From: Pleomorphomonas sp.
GTDB taxonomy: Bacteria > Pseudomonadota > Alphaproteobacteria > Rhizobiales > Pleomorphomonadaceae
Direction: 5' to 3'
Length of the DNA stretch: 36,544 nt
NCBI GenBank assembly: GCA_030603685.1
Contig: JAUVXG010000026.1
Location: 1-36,544 of the forward strand
A program made the translations under genes and the position numbers. The number at the start of each line of letters is the position of its first letter. The first letter of the stretch is position 1. The notes beneath the pieces are model-generated. The model ran no database searches. It worked only from the letters and a program-made list of their open reading frames with translations, and was not told the DNA's origin. Shown here in pieces: positions 1-8,557 of the stretch.

Positions 1-151
1 CGAACCTGACCTTATCGCTGTAAAACAAGCGTGGGAAAGCGTGGGTGGCAGTCGTTGCCAAGCGTCCTTGTCCCACGGAAGGTTCGTGGATGGTGCGATG
101 CTCAGGCATCGCTGGCCGGAAAGCGGGCGGGGCGGAACGCCGAGAGTGAAC

Positions 152-1045
152 ATGTCGGGTGTCTGTGTCAGAAACGTCTGCAAGGTTTCCCTCGCCCTGT
201 CTCTGGGCGTGATGTTCGGCTCGCAGGCCTTGGCCTTCGATCCGCAATCCGCCGCGAGGCAGGATGCGTGTTGCGATGCCGCCACTATGTCCACGCTTCG
301 CGAGGCGACCCGGGCCTATTACTCGGGTGACAAACGCGAAGCGGTCACCGGCCTTCTCGCCGCGGCCCAGAGCGGTCACCCCGCCGCGCAGTGGAAGCTC
401 GGCCGCATGTACGCCAAGGGTGACGGCGTCGCCGAAGACGATATGAAGGCCTTCGAGTTCTTCAGCCAGTTGATTTCGGCCCACGGCGAGGACTCGCCAT
501 CTTCTCCGGATGCGCCTTTCGTTTCAAGCGCCTTCGTCGAGGTGGGGTCCTACTATCTGACTGGAATAGCCGACACGGCTATCGTTCCCAACGTCAATCG
601 CGCCCGAGAGATCTTTACCTACGCCGCGTCCTATTTCGGCGACGCGCTTGCCCAGTTGAAGCTCGGATCCATGTATCTCGACGGTGTCGGTGTGGATCAG
701 GATCCTCGTCAGGCCGCCCGATGGTTCTTGCTTGCCGCGCGCAAGGGGCAGGTCGACGCTCAGGCCAAGCTCGGCGAGATGCTGGTCAAGGGCGACCAGA
801 TCGAGCCAAATCCGGTGCACGGCCTGATGTGGCTGACCATTGCCCTGAAGCGCGCCGAACTCATGCATCACGACGACGCGGCGATCCGTGCCGCACATGA
901 AGAGGCCTTCTCGCTGGCGAGCGAGGATGAGCGCCGCAAGGCCATCGCTCTGGCCGATCAGTGGCTGATGGACAACGACGCCGCTTTTGCCCAGGCTTAT
1001 GCCGCCCCCTTGGAGCGCCCGATCGAGGCTTCGGCAACGCGCTGA
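152..1045 (+). CDS. exoR: ExoR-like periplasmic Sel1-repeat regulator
   Basis: In rhizobia, ExoR is a periplasmic protein that binds and restrains the ExoS sensor kinase of the ExoS-ChvI system, so controlling exopolysaccharide, motility and cell-envelope genes. The 297-residue product starts with a signal peptide (about residues 1-28, ending SQALA before FDPQ). It then carries Sel1/TPR-type repeats: one near GHPAAQWKLGRMYAKGDGV, one near ALAQLKLGSMYLDGVGV and one near VDAQAKLGEMLVKGD. The C-terminal segment EEAFSLASEDERRKAIAL closely resembles the end of rhizobial ExoR. The reading frame stays open upstream to base 41, but the ATG at 152 sits just before the signal peptide, so I chose it. 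The gene stands alone; xth converges on it 78 bases downstream. It could be another Sel1 protein, but length, signal peptide and C-terminus fit ExoR. Confidence 0.8.
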   Translation: MSGVCVRNVCKVSLALSLGVMFGSQALAFDPQSAARQDACCDAATMSTLREATRAYYSGDKREAVTGLLAAAQSGHPAAQWKLGRMYAKGDGVAEDDMKAFEFFSQLISAHGEDSPSSPDAPFVSSAFVEVGSYYLTGIADTAIVPNVNRAREIFTYAASYFGDALAQLKLGSMYLDGVGVDQDPRQAARWFLLAARKGQVDAQAKLGEMLVKGDQIEPNPVHGLMWLTIALKRAELMHHDDAAIRAAHEEAFSLASEDERRKAIALADQWLMDNDAAFAQAYAAPLERPIEASATR

Positions 1046-1123
1046 GCCTGTCCTTGGCCGGAGTGGCGTCGGCCGTGTCACCGTGACGATTCTTGCTTGG
1101 TGCTCTGGCAGTGAACTTCGACG

Positions 1124-1906
1124 TCAGAGTCTGAGCTCTGCGACGACCGGCACGTGGTCGGACGGTTTCTCCCAATCGCGAACCTCATCCTCGATTTCCA
1201 CACCGGCGATTCGATCGGCGGCCTGGGGGGACGCCAGTATGTGGTCGATCCTTATGCCCCAGTTCCGTTGGCGGGCGCCGGCCTGATAGTCCCAGAACGT
1301 GTAGCGGCCGTCTCGGTCGTCGACGGCGCGTAGGGCATCGGTCCAGCCGAGGTTGACGATGGATCTGAACGCGGCGCGGCTCTTCGGCAAGAAAAGTGCA
1401 TCGCCCGCCCAGACCGCCGGGTCGTGGCAATCACGCGGCTCGGGAATGATGTTGTAGTCTCCGCAGAGCAGGGTAGCTTCCTCGAGCGCGAGCAGTCCTG
1501 CCGAGTAGCGCCCAAGACGCTCCATCCAGGCGAGCTTGTAGACATACTTGTCGGTATCGGGAGGATTGCCGTTGGGCAGGTAGATCGAGGCGACGCGCAG
1601 GCTGCCGGTGGGGATGGATACGACCGCCTCGATGTAGCGCGACTGAACGTCGCCGTCGTCACCCGGCAAACCGCGCCGAACCTCGTCAAGCGGCAGAAGC
1701 GACAGCAGCGCCACGCCGTTGAACCCTTTCTGGCCATGCAAGGCAACGTTGTAGCCGAGCCGCTCGAACACCTCCGTCGGGAACGCCTCGTCGACGCACT
1801 TGATCTCCTGAAGACAGACGATGTCGGGCCGGCTCTTCTCCAGCCAGGCCGACGCAGCTTCGACACGCGCCCGGACACCGTTGATATTCCATGTGGCAAC
1901 GCGCAT
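1124..1906 (-). CDS. xth: Exodeoxyribonuclease III
   Basis: This is an AP endonuclease and 3'-5' exonuclease of base excision repair, of the endonuclease/exonuclease/phosphatase fold. The 260-residue protein opens with MRVATWNINGVRAR and has the metal-binding glutamate in CLQEIKC. It also has the CGDYNI motif, the RIDHIL motif and a C-terminal SDHVPVV with the catalytic histidine, all in the order expected for ExoIII. Length is usual for the family. The ATG at 1906 is preceded by a strong GGAGGAG ribosome site. It converges with exoR. A family-A uracil glycosylase partner (udgB) lies 4 kb away, but there is no operon link. Confidence 0.92.
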   Translation of the reverse strand: MRVATWNINGVRARVEAASAWLEKSRPDIVCLQEIKCVDEAFPTEVFERLGYNVALHGQKGFNGVALLSLLPLDEVRRGLPGDDGDVQSRYIEAVVSIPTGSLRVASIYLPNGNPPDTDKYVYKLAWMERLGRYSAGLLALEEATLLCGDYNIIPEPRDCHDPAVWAGDALFLPKSRAAFRSIVNLGWTDALRAVDDRDGRYTFWDYQAGARQRNWGIRIDHILASPQAADRIAGVEIEDEVRDWEKPSDHVPVVAELRL

Positions 1907-2085
1907 TCGAACTCCTCCAGCCGCCGTTTGGCGCCGCCGACTCCGCTGCCGCGCCCTTGGAAATATGTCTCACACGCACGTGAACGTTACAAGAACTATT
2001 GTATTTTGATCTAGGTTAAGGGCATGCTTGACGCACGAACAAAGATAGAACAATATGAGCTCCAACTCGGAACATGGAGGCGGGG

Positions 2086-2388
2086 ATGACTGTGATAAGT
2101 GCCAAGGTTTCCATTGGTGAAATCGAATGTGCGGTCGGTATCCGCTACAACCATGTGTCGCACGTTGAGAACAAAAGGAGATCATTGCCGCGTGCAGACT
2201 GGGTTTTGCCTGGATTCTCGCGGGAAGAAGCGCTAACGGTGCGCGATTTTACGCGGTCGCCGCACGAGCGTCTTGCTTCGGCAATCGCCTCGGCGGCAAT
2301 CGTCCGCGACGTGGCCGCCCTCGGCGCTCTGGTCCTGTTCGGCACCATGCTGGTGCTGGTGCTGAGTTCGGCCGACATGCTGGTCTGA
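2086..2388 (+). CDS. Small single-span membrane protein, unknown
   Basis: I do not recognise this 100-residue product. Its only clear feature is a C-terminal hydrophobic segment (about residues 78-98, rich in Leu, Val and Ala), suggesting one membrane span with a very short tail. The ATG at 2086 has GGAGG at 2076-2080, a good ribosome site. However, codons between 2086 and 2184 look unlike the neighbours (ata, aga, agg, aaa). A second in-frame start, TTG at 2185, also has AGGAG at 2176-2180 and would give a 67-residue protein. The shorter form may be the real one. It sits in the gap between xth and dnaE, on the same strand as dnaE. Confidence 0.45.
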   Translation: MTVISAKVSIGEIECAVGIRYNHVSHVENKRRSLPRADWVLPGFSREEALTVRDFTRSPHERLASAIASAAIVRDVAALGALVLFGTMLVLVLSSADMLV

Positions 2389-2516
2389 GCCTCTGGGTCG
2401 GGGAGGGGTTTTCCACAAGGCGGTTGGTCCGTCAGGAAAACGTTCTGATCGCCGGGACGGATGGGATAGCCTGTCGGCGCTGATCCGATCGTATCGGGTC
2501 GGCCTCCAACCGGAAC

Positions 2517-5500
2517 ATGGCAATGATTGGCGACGTCGGCTTCATTCACCTGCGCGTTCACAGCGCCTATTCGCTGCTTGAAGGGGCGCTCCCCCTGGTC
2601 AAGGCGCTGAAGCTGGCCGTAGCCGACAATCAGCCGGCGCTGGCTATAACCGACACTGGCAATCTGTTCTGCGCCCTGGAGTTCTCGGAGAAAGCCATCG
2701 AGAAGGGACTGCAGCCGATCATCGGATGTCAGATCGCGGTTGATTTCGGTGACGACAGCCCCGATCGCCGCCGTCCCGGCGGACTGCCACCGGCCTTGCC
2801 GTCGCTCGTCTTGATCGCGGCAACGTCGGAGGGCTTTGCCAACCTGACCGTGTTGATGTCGCGCTCGTTCCTGGAATCGGAGCCGGGCGCACCCGCCAAT
2901 CTTCCGATCGGCCGGTTCGAGGGACTGACGGACGGCATCATTGCGCTCACCGGCGGTCCCGGCGGCCCGGTGGACAAGGCCATCGCCGCCGGCCTGATGC
3001 CCCAGGCAGAGAGTCGCCTTGCTTTGCTCGAGAAGCTGTTTGGCGACCGTCTTTATGTCGAGCTCCAGCGACACGGCACGCCCGAAGAGATCATGGTCGA
3101 GCCTCAACTCGTCGAACTGGCCTACGCTCGCGGTCTGCCTCTCGTCGCCACCAACGAGTGCTATTTCCCGACACGTGCCGACTATGAGGCGCATGACGCG
3201 CTAATCGCCATTTCCGAAGGTCGCATGGTCGCCGAGGACGATCGCCGACGTTTGACCGAGGAGCATTATTTCAAGTCGCGCGCCGAAATGCAGACGCTGT
3301 TCGCCGATTTGCCGGAGGCGCTTGAGAACACGATCGAGATTGCCCGCCGTTGCGCGGTCAGGGCACCGAAACGCAAGCCTCTGCTGCCGCGCTTTGCCGG
3401 CGCCGACGTCGACGATGTCGCCGCGGCCGAGGCGGCGGAGGCGAACGAACTGGCTCGCCAGGCTTGGGAGGGACTTGCCCGGCGCATTGAGAGCCATGGC
3501 CTCGCTCCGGGGCTGACGCTCGAGGACTATCACAAGCGCCTGGAGTTCGAACTCGGCATTATCACCCGCATGAAGTTCCCCGGCTACTTCCTGATCGTGG
3601 CCGACTTCATCAAGTGGGCCAAGGCGCACGGTATCCCCGTCGGGCCCGGCCGTGGTTCGGGCGCCGGTTCGCTGGTCGCCTTCTCGCTCACCATCACCGA
3701 CCTCGATCCCCTTCGGTTTGCTCTGCTGTTCGAGCGATTCCTCAATCCCGAGCGCGTTTCGATGCCGGACTTCGACATCGACTTCTGTCAGGACCGCCGC
3801 GAAGAGGTCATCCGCTACGTTCAGCAGAAGTACGGTCGCGCACAGGTGGCGCAGATCATCACCTTCGGTTCGCTGCAGGCACGCGCCGTGCTGCGCGACG
3901 TCGGTCGCGTTCTGCAGATGTCCTACGGCCAGGTCGACAAGCTCTGCAAGCTGGTGCCGCAGAACCCGGCCCACCCGGTGACCCTGGTGCAGGCGCTCGA
4001 GGACGAGCCAAGGCTCAAGGAAGCGCGCGAGGACCCGGTTGTCGACCGCTTGATCGACATTTCAATCAAGCTCGAGGGCCTGTACCGACATGCGTCGACG
4101 CACGCCGCCGGTATCGTCATCGGCGACCGTCCGCTCGACCAGTTGGTCCCGCTCTATCGAGATCCGCGCTCGGACATGCCGGTCACCCAGTACAACATGA
4201 AGTGGGTGGAAAGCACGGGCCTCATCAAGTTCGACTTCCTCGGCCTGAAGACGTTGACGGTTCTGAGGCGTGCTGTCGATCTCATCGAGCGCAAGGGCGT
4301 GAAGATCGACCTGTCGGCGCTGCCGCTCGACGATCCCAAGACCTACAAGCTGTTGACCCATGGCGAGACGGTCGGCGTGTTCCAGCTCGAAAGCATGGGC
4401 ATGCGCAAGGCCATTTCCGACATCAAGCCGGACCGCTTCGAGGATATCATCGCCCTCGTCGCGCTCTACCGGCCAGGTCCGATGGCCAACATCCCCGTTT
4501 ATGGCGCCCGCAAATTCGGTCTTGAGAAGCCCGACTACCTGCATGACTCCATCGAGCCGGTGCTGAAGGAGACCTATGGCATCATCGTCTACCAGGAACA
4601 GGTGATGCAGATCGCCCAGATCCTCTCGGGCTACTCGCTCGGCGAAGCCGACCTGTTGCGTCGAGCCATGGGCAAGAAGATCAAGGCGGAAATGGACAAA
4701 CAGCGGGTCCGTTTCGTCGACGGTGCCGTGGAGCGCGGCATCGACAAGGCGCTCGCCGATACCATCTTCGACCTCCTGGCGAAGTTCGCCGACTACGGCT
4801 TCAACAAGAGCCATGCCGCCGCTTATGCGCTGGTCGCCTATCAAACGGCTTATCTCAAGGCCAACTATCCCGTGGAGTTCATGGCGGCGTCGATGACGCT
4901 CGAGCTCACCAATACCGACAAGCTCAACGACTTCCGCCGCGAGGCGATTCGCCTCGGCATTACCGTCGAGCCACCGTCGGTCAATCGCTCCGACGTGGTG
5001 TTCGAAGTGGATGGCAAGCACATCCTCTACGCGCTTGCGGCCGTAAAGGGCGTCGGTCAGGCAGCTGTCGAGCATATTGTCGAACAGCGGGGCGACAAGC
5101 CATTCCGGTCGGTCTCCGATTTCGCCAGTCGCATCAATCCCAAGGCGATGAACAAACGCATCCTGGAGGCGCTCACCTCGGCCGGCGCCTTCGATTGCCT
5201 GGAACCGAACAGGAACAGGATGTTCCAAGGGCTCGACGGGGTGATGGCCGCCGCGGCCCACAGGCTGGAGCAGCAGCAAAGCGGGCAGAACGAGCTCTTT
5301 GGCGGTGGAGGTGAGCCGGAGCCGGTCCGCCTGCCGTCGGTTCCCAACTGGCTGCCTGAAGAGAAGCTGCAGCGCGAGCATACGGCCATCGGTTTCTATC
5401 TGTCCGCCCATCCGCTCGACGCCTACGAAGCGCTGCTCGGCCGCATGAGGGTGCAGACATGGTCGCAGTTCTCGGCATCGGTAAAGCGAGGAGCATCGGC

Positions 5501-5975
5501 CGGACGGCTTGCAGGTACCATCGTCGCCAAGCAGGAACGCAAGACGCGGACCGGCAACAAGATGGGAATCATCGGCATTTCCGATCCCACCGGCCAGTAT
5601 GAGGCGGTCATCTTCTCGGAGGGGCTCGCCCACTTCCGCAGCCTGCTGGAGCCCGGTCAGTCGGTCATCCTGCTGGTCAATGCCGAGGACAAGCCCGAAG
5701 GCATCTCGGTCCGCATCGATTCCGTGGAGCCGCTCGATCAGGCGGCTGGCAAGCTGCAGAATGCGCTTCGCATTTTCCTGCGTGATGCCGAACCGCTTCC
5801 GGCTCTTCGTGACGTGCTGAAGCCCGGCGGGGAGGGGGATGTCTCGCTGATCGTGCTGGGTGACCGTGGACGTGGGGAGGTGGAGGTGAAGTTGCCGGGC
5901 GGATACCGGGTGTCGCCCCAGCTTGCCGGTGCGCTTCGGGCCGTCGATGGCATTGTGGACGTGGAGCTGGCGTAG
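2517..5975 (+). CDS. dnaE: DNA polymerase III alpha subunit
   Basis: This is the catalytic subunit of the replicative polymerase (type C). The 1152-residue protein matches the usual DnaE1 length. An N-terminal PHP domain begins at HLRVHSAYSLLEGA (about residue 11). The polymerase palm has GRGSGAGSLVAF (about 380) and the catalytic PDFDIDF motif (about 417-423). FDFLGLKTL lies near residue 571, and fingers motifs such as RPGPMANIP near 660. A helix-hairpin-helix (LAAVKGVGQAAVEHI) is near 845 and an OB-fold (LAGTIVAKQERKTRTGNKMG) near 1000. The ATG at 2517 lacks a clear ribosome site; a second ATG two codons on is possible. It stands alone, ending 21 bases before the converging udgB gene. Confidence 0.97.
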   Translation: MAMIGDVGFIHLRVHSAYSLLEGALPLVKALKLAVADNQPALAITDTGNLFCALEFSEKAIEKGLQPIIGCQIAVDFGDDSPDRRRPGGLPPALPSLVLIAATSEGFANLTVLMSRSFLESEPGAPANLPIGRFEGLTDGIIALTGGPGGPVDKAIAAGLMPQAESRLALLEKLFGDRLYVELQRHGTPEEIMVEPQLVELAYARGLPLVATNECYFPTRADYEAHDALIAISEGRMVAEDDRRRLTEEHYFKSRAEMQTLFADLPEALENTIEIARRCAVRAPKRKPLLPRFAGADVDDVAAAEAAEANELARQAWEGLARRIESHGLAPGLTLEDYHKRLEFELGIITRMKFPGYFLIVADFIKWAKAHGIPVGPGRGSGAGSLVAFSLTITDLDPLRFALLFERFLNPERVSMPDFDIDFCQDRREEVIRYVQQKYGRAQVAQIITFGSLQARAVLRDVGRVLQMSYGQVDKLCKLVPQNPAHPVTLVQALEDEPRLKEAREDPVVDRLIDISIKLEGLYRHASTHAAGIVIGDRPLDQLVPLYRDPRSDMPVTQYNMKWVESTGLIKFDFLGLKTLTVLRRAVDLIERKGVKIDLSALPLDDPKTYKLLTHGETVGVFQLESMGMRKAISDIKPDRFEDIIALVALYRPGPMANIPVYGARKFGLEKPDYLHDSIEPVLKETYGIIVYQEQVMQIAQILSGYSLGEADLLRRAMGKKIKAEMDKQRVRFVDGAVERGIDKALADTIFDLLAKFADYGFNKSHAAAYALVAYQTAYLKANYPVEFMAASMTLELTNTDKLNDFRREAIRLGITVEPPSVNRSDVVFEVDGKHILYALAAVKGVGQAAVEHIVEQRGDKPFRSVSDFASRINPKAMNKRILEALTSAGAFDCLEPNRNRMFQGLDGVMAAAAHRLEQQQSGQNELFGGGGEPEPVRLPSVPNWLPEEKLQREHTAIGFYLSAHPLDAYEALLGRMRVQTWSQFSASVKRGASAGRLAGTIVAKQERKTRTGNKMGIIGISDPTGQYEAVIFSEGLAHFRSLLEPGQSVILLVNAEDKPEGISVRIDSVEPLDQAAGKLQNALRIFLRDAEPLPALRDVLKPGGEGDVSLIVLGDRGRGEVEVKLPGGYRVSPQLAGALRAVDGIVDVELA

Positions 5976-5996
5976 GACCGGCCATCAGACACGCGT

Positions 5997-6677
5997 CTAG
6001 CGGTTGTCGAGATCACGGCGTACGGCGGCAAAGACGGCCCGGAACATGTCGGGCGTCAATACGCCCGTGTTGGTGTTGTAGCGGGAGCAGTGATAGCTGT
6101 CATACAGGCGAATACCCGGCAGGCTTTCGAGCTCGTGCACGGCGCCATGGGCGAACTTGTGGCGGACGAGCGGCACCCCCAGCGTCTTCAGCATTTGGTC
6201 GTGAGCAATCTTGCCCAGGGCAATGATCGCCGACAGCCTTGAAAAGCCGGCCAGCGTCGCAGCAAAGAAGCGCCGGCAGGTGTTGATCTCGTCATTGGTC
6301 GGCTTGTTCTCGGGCGGTACGCAACGCACGGAGTTGCTGATGGCGGCGTCGACCAGCTCGAAGCCATCATCGGGTTCGGCGCGGTAAACGCCTCGTGCAA
6401 AGCCGAACTCGCCCATCGTTTCGTAAAGGAGGTCGCCGGCATAATCGCCGGTAAAGGCGCGTCCCGTGCGGTTGGCTCCCCGGAGGCCGGGTGCGAGGCC
6501 GGCAATCAGCAGGCGAGCATCCGAGGTTCCAAAGGTTGGCACCGGCGCGTTGTGCCAGTCGGGATGTGCTTGACGCTGGGCATTCCGGAAAGCGACGAGG
6601 CGAGGGCAGAGACTGCAGTCCCGGTCAGGCTCGGTCGGATGCTCCAGGGAATCGACCAGGGCCTGTCGGCTTGACAT
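5997..6677 (-). CDS. Family 5 uracil-DNA glycosylase (UdgB type)
   Basis: This enzyme removes uracil, and often hypoxanthine or other deaminated bases, from DNA. The 226-residue protein has four cysteines placed for a 4Fe-4S cluster: C21 and C24 in CSLCPRL, C119 in RCVPPENKP and C134 in NTCRRF. The family-5 active-site motif GLAPGLRGANRTGRAFTGD lies at about residues 60-78. A C-terminal HCSRYNTNTGVLTPDM is the motif-3 equivalent. These points separate it from family 1 (Ung) and from family 4, which shares the cluster but has a GEAPG motif. The ATG at 6677 follows an AGGAGAG ribosome site. It converges with dnaE and is 192 bases from the NYN gene on the same strand. Confidence 0.88.
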   Translation of the reverse strand: MSSRQALVDSLEHPTEPDRDCSLCPRLVAFRNAQRQAHPDWHNAPVPTFGTSDARLLIAGLAPGLRGANRTGRAFTGDYAGDLLYETMGEFGFARGVYRAEPDDGFELVDAAISNSVRCVPPENKPTNDEINTCRRFFAATLAGFSRLSAIIALGKIAHDQMLKTLGVPLVRHKFAHGAVHELESLPGIRLYDSYHCSRYNTNTGVLTPDMFRAVFAAVRRDLDNR

Positions 6678-6869
6678 GCAACTCTCCTACGCATCCGGGA
6701 ATGGCAGCAAATGAACGGCGCCTGCTCGGCGCACACGATAACCGGGCTCAGAGTTGCCGGCGATCACCGATCAACCGGGAACAGTTCCGAGCTGCCATGC
6801 CTCTCCGGCCGGGAGAGCAGCAGCCTCGCCCGGAAAAGCCGGTCGGCGGCCGGCTACTCCAGATCGACA

Positions 6870-7448
6870 TCAGGCCTCGTCGGTCGCGCTGGGGCGGTCG
6901 GAGGTTCGCACCGGACGCTCCGTCGGATCCCGGCTGATACGCCCTGAGAGATTGGCGAGGTCGATGAAGTGGTCGGCCTGACGGCGCAGTTCGTCGGCCA
7001 CCATTGCCGGCTGTGTCTGCAATGTCGAGACGACTGAAACCTTGCGGCCCTTCCTCTGGATGGCCTCAACCAGCGAACGGAAATCGCCGTCACCGGAAAA
7101 CAGCACGATGTGATCGACGTGCTCGGAGAGTTCCATGGCGTCGACCGCAAGTTCGATGTCCATCGAACCCTTGACCTTACGCCGACCGGTGGAATCGAAG
7201 AATTCCTTGGTCGGCTTGGTCACAACTTTGTAGCCATTGTAATCGAGCCAGTCGATCAATGGACGGATAGAGGAGTATTCCTGGTCTTCAGCGAGTGCGG
7301 TGTAATACAGCGCCCTCAGGAGGTACCCTTTGGCACTGAACTCTTTTAGCAACCTACGGTAGTCAATATCAAATCCGAGAGCCTTGGCAGTCGCGTAAAG
7401 ATTTGCACCATCGATGAAGAGGGCTATTTTTTCGCGTTCGTCAAACAT
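6870..7448 (-). CDS. NYN-domain protein, LabA/DUF88 family
   Basis: The 192-residue product is a NYN (PIN-like) domain protein of the LabA/DUF88 group, predicted to be a metal-dependent RNase. The expected acidic residues are visible. They are IALFIDGANLY (about residues 8-18), KGSMDIELAVDAME (about 93-106, with the D of MDIEL) and VLFSGDGDFRSLVEAI (about 114-129). The C-terminal 25 residues are polar and probably disordered. Related proteins are widespread in alphaproteobacteria, and this position upstream of rpoZ is one I recall from rhizobial genomes. The substrate is unknown. There is no strong ribosome site close to the ATG at 7448. Confidence 0.82.
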   Translation of the reverse strand: MFDEREKIALFIDGANLYATAKALGFDIDYRRLLKEFSAKGYLLRALYYTALAEDQEYSSIRPLIDWLDYNGYKVVTKPTKEFFDSTGRRKVKGSMDIELAVDAMELSEHVDHIVLFSGDGDFRSLVEAIQRKGRKVSVVSTLQTQPAMVADELRRQADHFIDLANLSGRISRDPTERPVRTSDRPSATDEA

Positions 7449-7963
7449 TAGTTTATTTCTTACCTCACAACCGGCAGTCGTTTATAACTCTTCGTTGTGC
7501 TGATTTGTTTTCGCGCTTTCGAAGAAATTTTTCAGAGGGCGCTATCAGCGTGCATCGTTTCGGCCCGCTAGAATTGGCACATTAGTCCGCCTGTTAGCAA
7601 GTTTCGGCCAAACAACCAAGTTAAATTGAATTCATCCAGAGGATTCCCACGAAAAATGCCAGAAAAGGTCGCTAATTCGACCAAGGGTGGATGCATTGGT
7701 AGTTCGATTTTGTAACGAGAAAGATTGGGTCACCGGATTTTGAGGCCGGCGTGAATGCTCGGCACGAGCGCCATGGCGGATGCTGGTGCGCATCTCCGCT
7801 TGCTTTTCGGCTTCCCGCCGCATATCTACACCTTGAGTTCGGCATCATTACCTCGCGTCGCTGGGGTGGTGTTGCTGGTGGCGGAAATCGCGCTATCTGG
7901 ACGCTTGCCGGACGGGATGCCGTTCGTGCGAGCGAATTTCGTTTCTAGATCTGGAGTTGGACT
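7449..7963. other. 515-base gap between the NYN gene and rpoZ
   Basis: The first 250 bases are clearly more AT-rich than the surroundings and probably carry the promoter of the minus-strand NYN gene. The second half is GC-rich and leads to rpoZ. No convincing open frame, tRNA or stable RNA was recognised. A weak promoter candidate for rpoZ is TTGCTG at 7872-7877 with TATCTG at 7894-7899, 16 bases apart. rpoZ itself has GGAG at 7953-7956, seven bases before its ATG. A small RNA cannot be excluded by eye. Confidence 0.5.
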
Positions 7964-8347
7964 ATGGCACGCGTCACGGTCGAGGACTGCATCGACAAGG
8001 TGGACAACCGCTTCGAGCTGGTGCTGTTGGCCAGCCATCGCGCCCGCATGATATCGTCCGGCTCCCCTTTGACGGTTGATCGCGACAACGACAAGAATCC
8101 CGTCGTCGCCCTGCGCGAAGTGGCGGAGTCTTCGGTGTCCCCGCAGGACCTCAAGGAAGACCTGATCCACTCGCTGCAGAAGTACGTTGAGGTGGACGAG
8201 CCGGAGCAGGAGCCAGTGGCCGGCCTGATCGGCGCGCCCGGCGATGCAGCTGATGACGACGAGATCGTGTTCGACCAGATGTCCGAGGAGGATCTGCTGC
8301 GGGGCCTTGAGAGCATGGTTCCGCCCGAAAAGGTCGAAGAGATCTGA
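7964..8347 (+). CDS. rpoZ: RNA polymerase omega subunit
   Basis: Omega is the small subunit that helps assemble RNA polymerase and forms part of a ppGpp-binding site in proteobacteria. The 127-residue product begins [20 protein letters not shown] and contains the LASHRARMI segment and [11 protein letters not shown], which are family hallmarks. The C-terminal extension after about residue 65 is acidic ([15 protein letters not shown]), as is usual in alphaproteobacteria. GGAG stands seven bases before the ATG. A strong intrinsic terminator follows at 8371-8401, so rpoZ is probably a separate transcript from rsh. The pairing of rpoZ and rsh is conserved in many proteobacteria. Confidence 0.96.
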   Translation: MARVTVEDCIDKVDNRFELVLLASHRARMISSGSPLTVDRDNDKNPVVALREVAESSVSPQDLKEDLIHSLQKYVEVDEPEQEPVAGLIGAPGDAADDDEIVFDQMSEEDLLRGLESMVPPEKVEEI

Positions 8348-8370
8348 TTGCTTCTCACGGCGGTTTTTCG

Positions 8371-8402
8371 CGGGCGGACCGGTTGCGGTTCGCCCGTTTT
8401 TG
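8371..8402 (+). terminator. Intrinsic terminator after rpoZ
   Basis: A 10-bp stem (CGGGCGGACC at 8371-8380 with GGTTCGCCCG at 8387-8396, one G-T pair) closes a six-base loop. It is followed directly by TTTTTG. It begins 24 bases after the rpoZ stop codon. Confidence 0.85.
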
Positions 8403-8557
8403 TTTGTCGACAACGGATTGAAAAGGCTCCCAGCGCTTTTCCTTCGATGGCCCGGTGAATGAGCTACTTTCCGGCTTGGTGTTGCTATAGCTTTGTTTTT
8501 GACGCTGGCCCGAGGATGGATTCGGACGTCCGCGGGAAAGAGGAGTGACCGTCCCCG

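Noticed and set aside
1077-1087. GTCAC-C-GTGAC dyad between exoR and xth
   Set aside because: Short, in a gap between convergent gene ends, with no T-run; neither operator nor terminator is supported.
4062-5633. Minus-strand open frame of 523 codons inside dnaE
   Set aside because: Antisense to a certain gene, with no ribosome site and no domain features.
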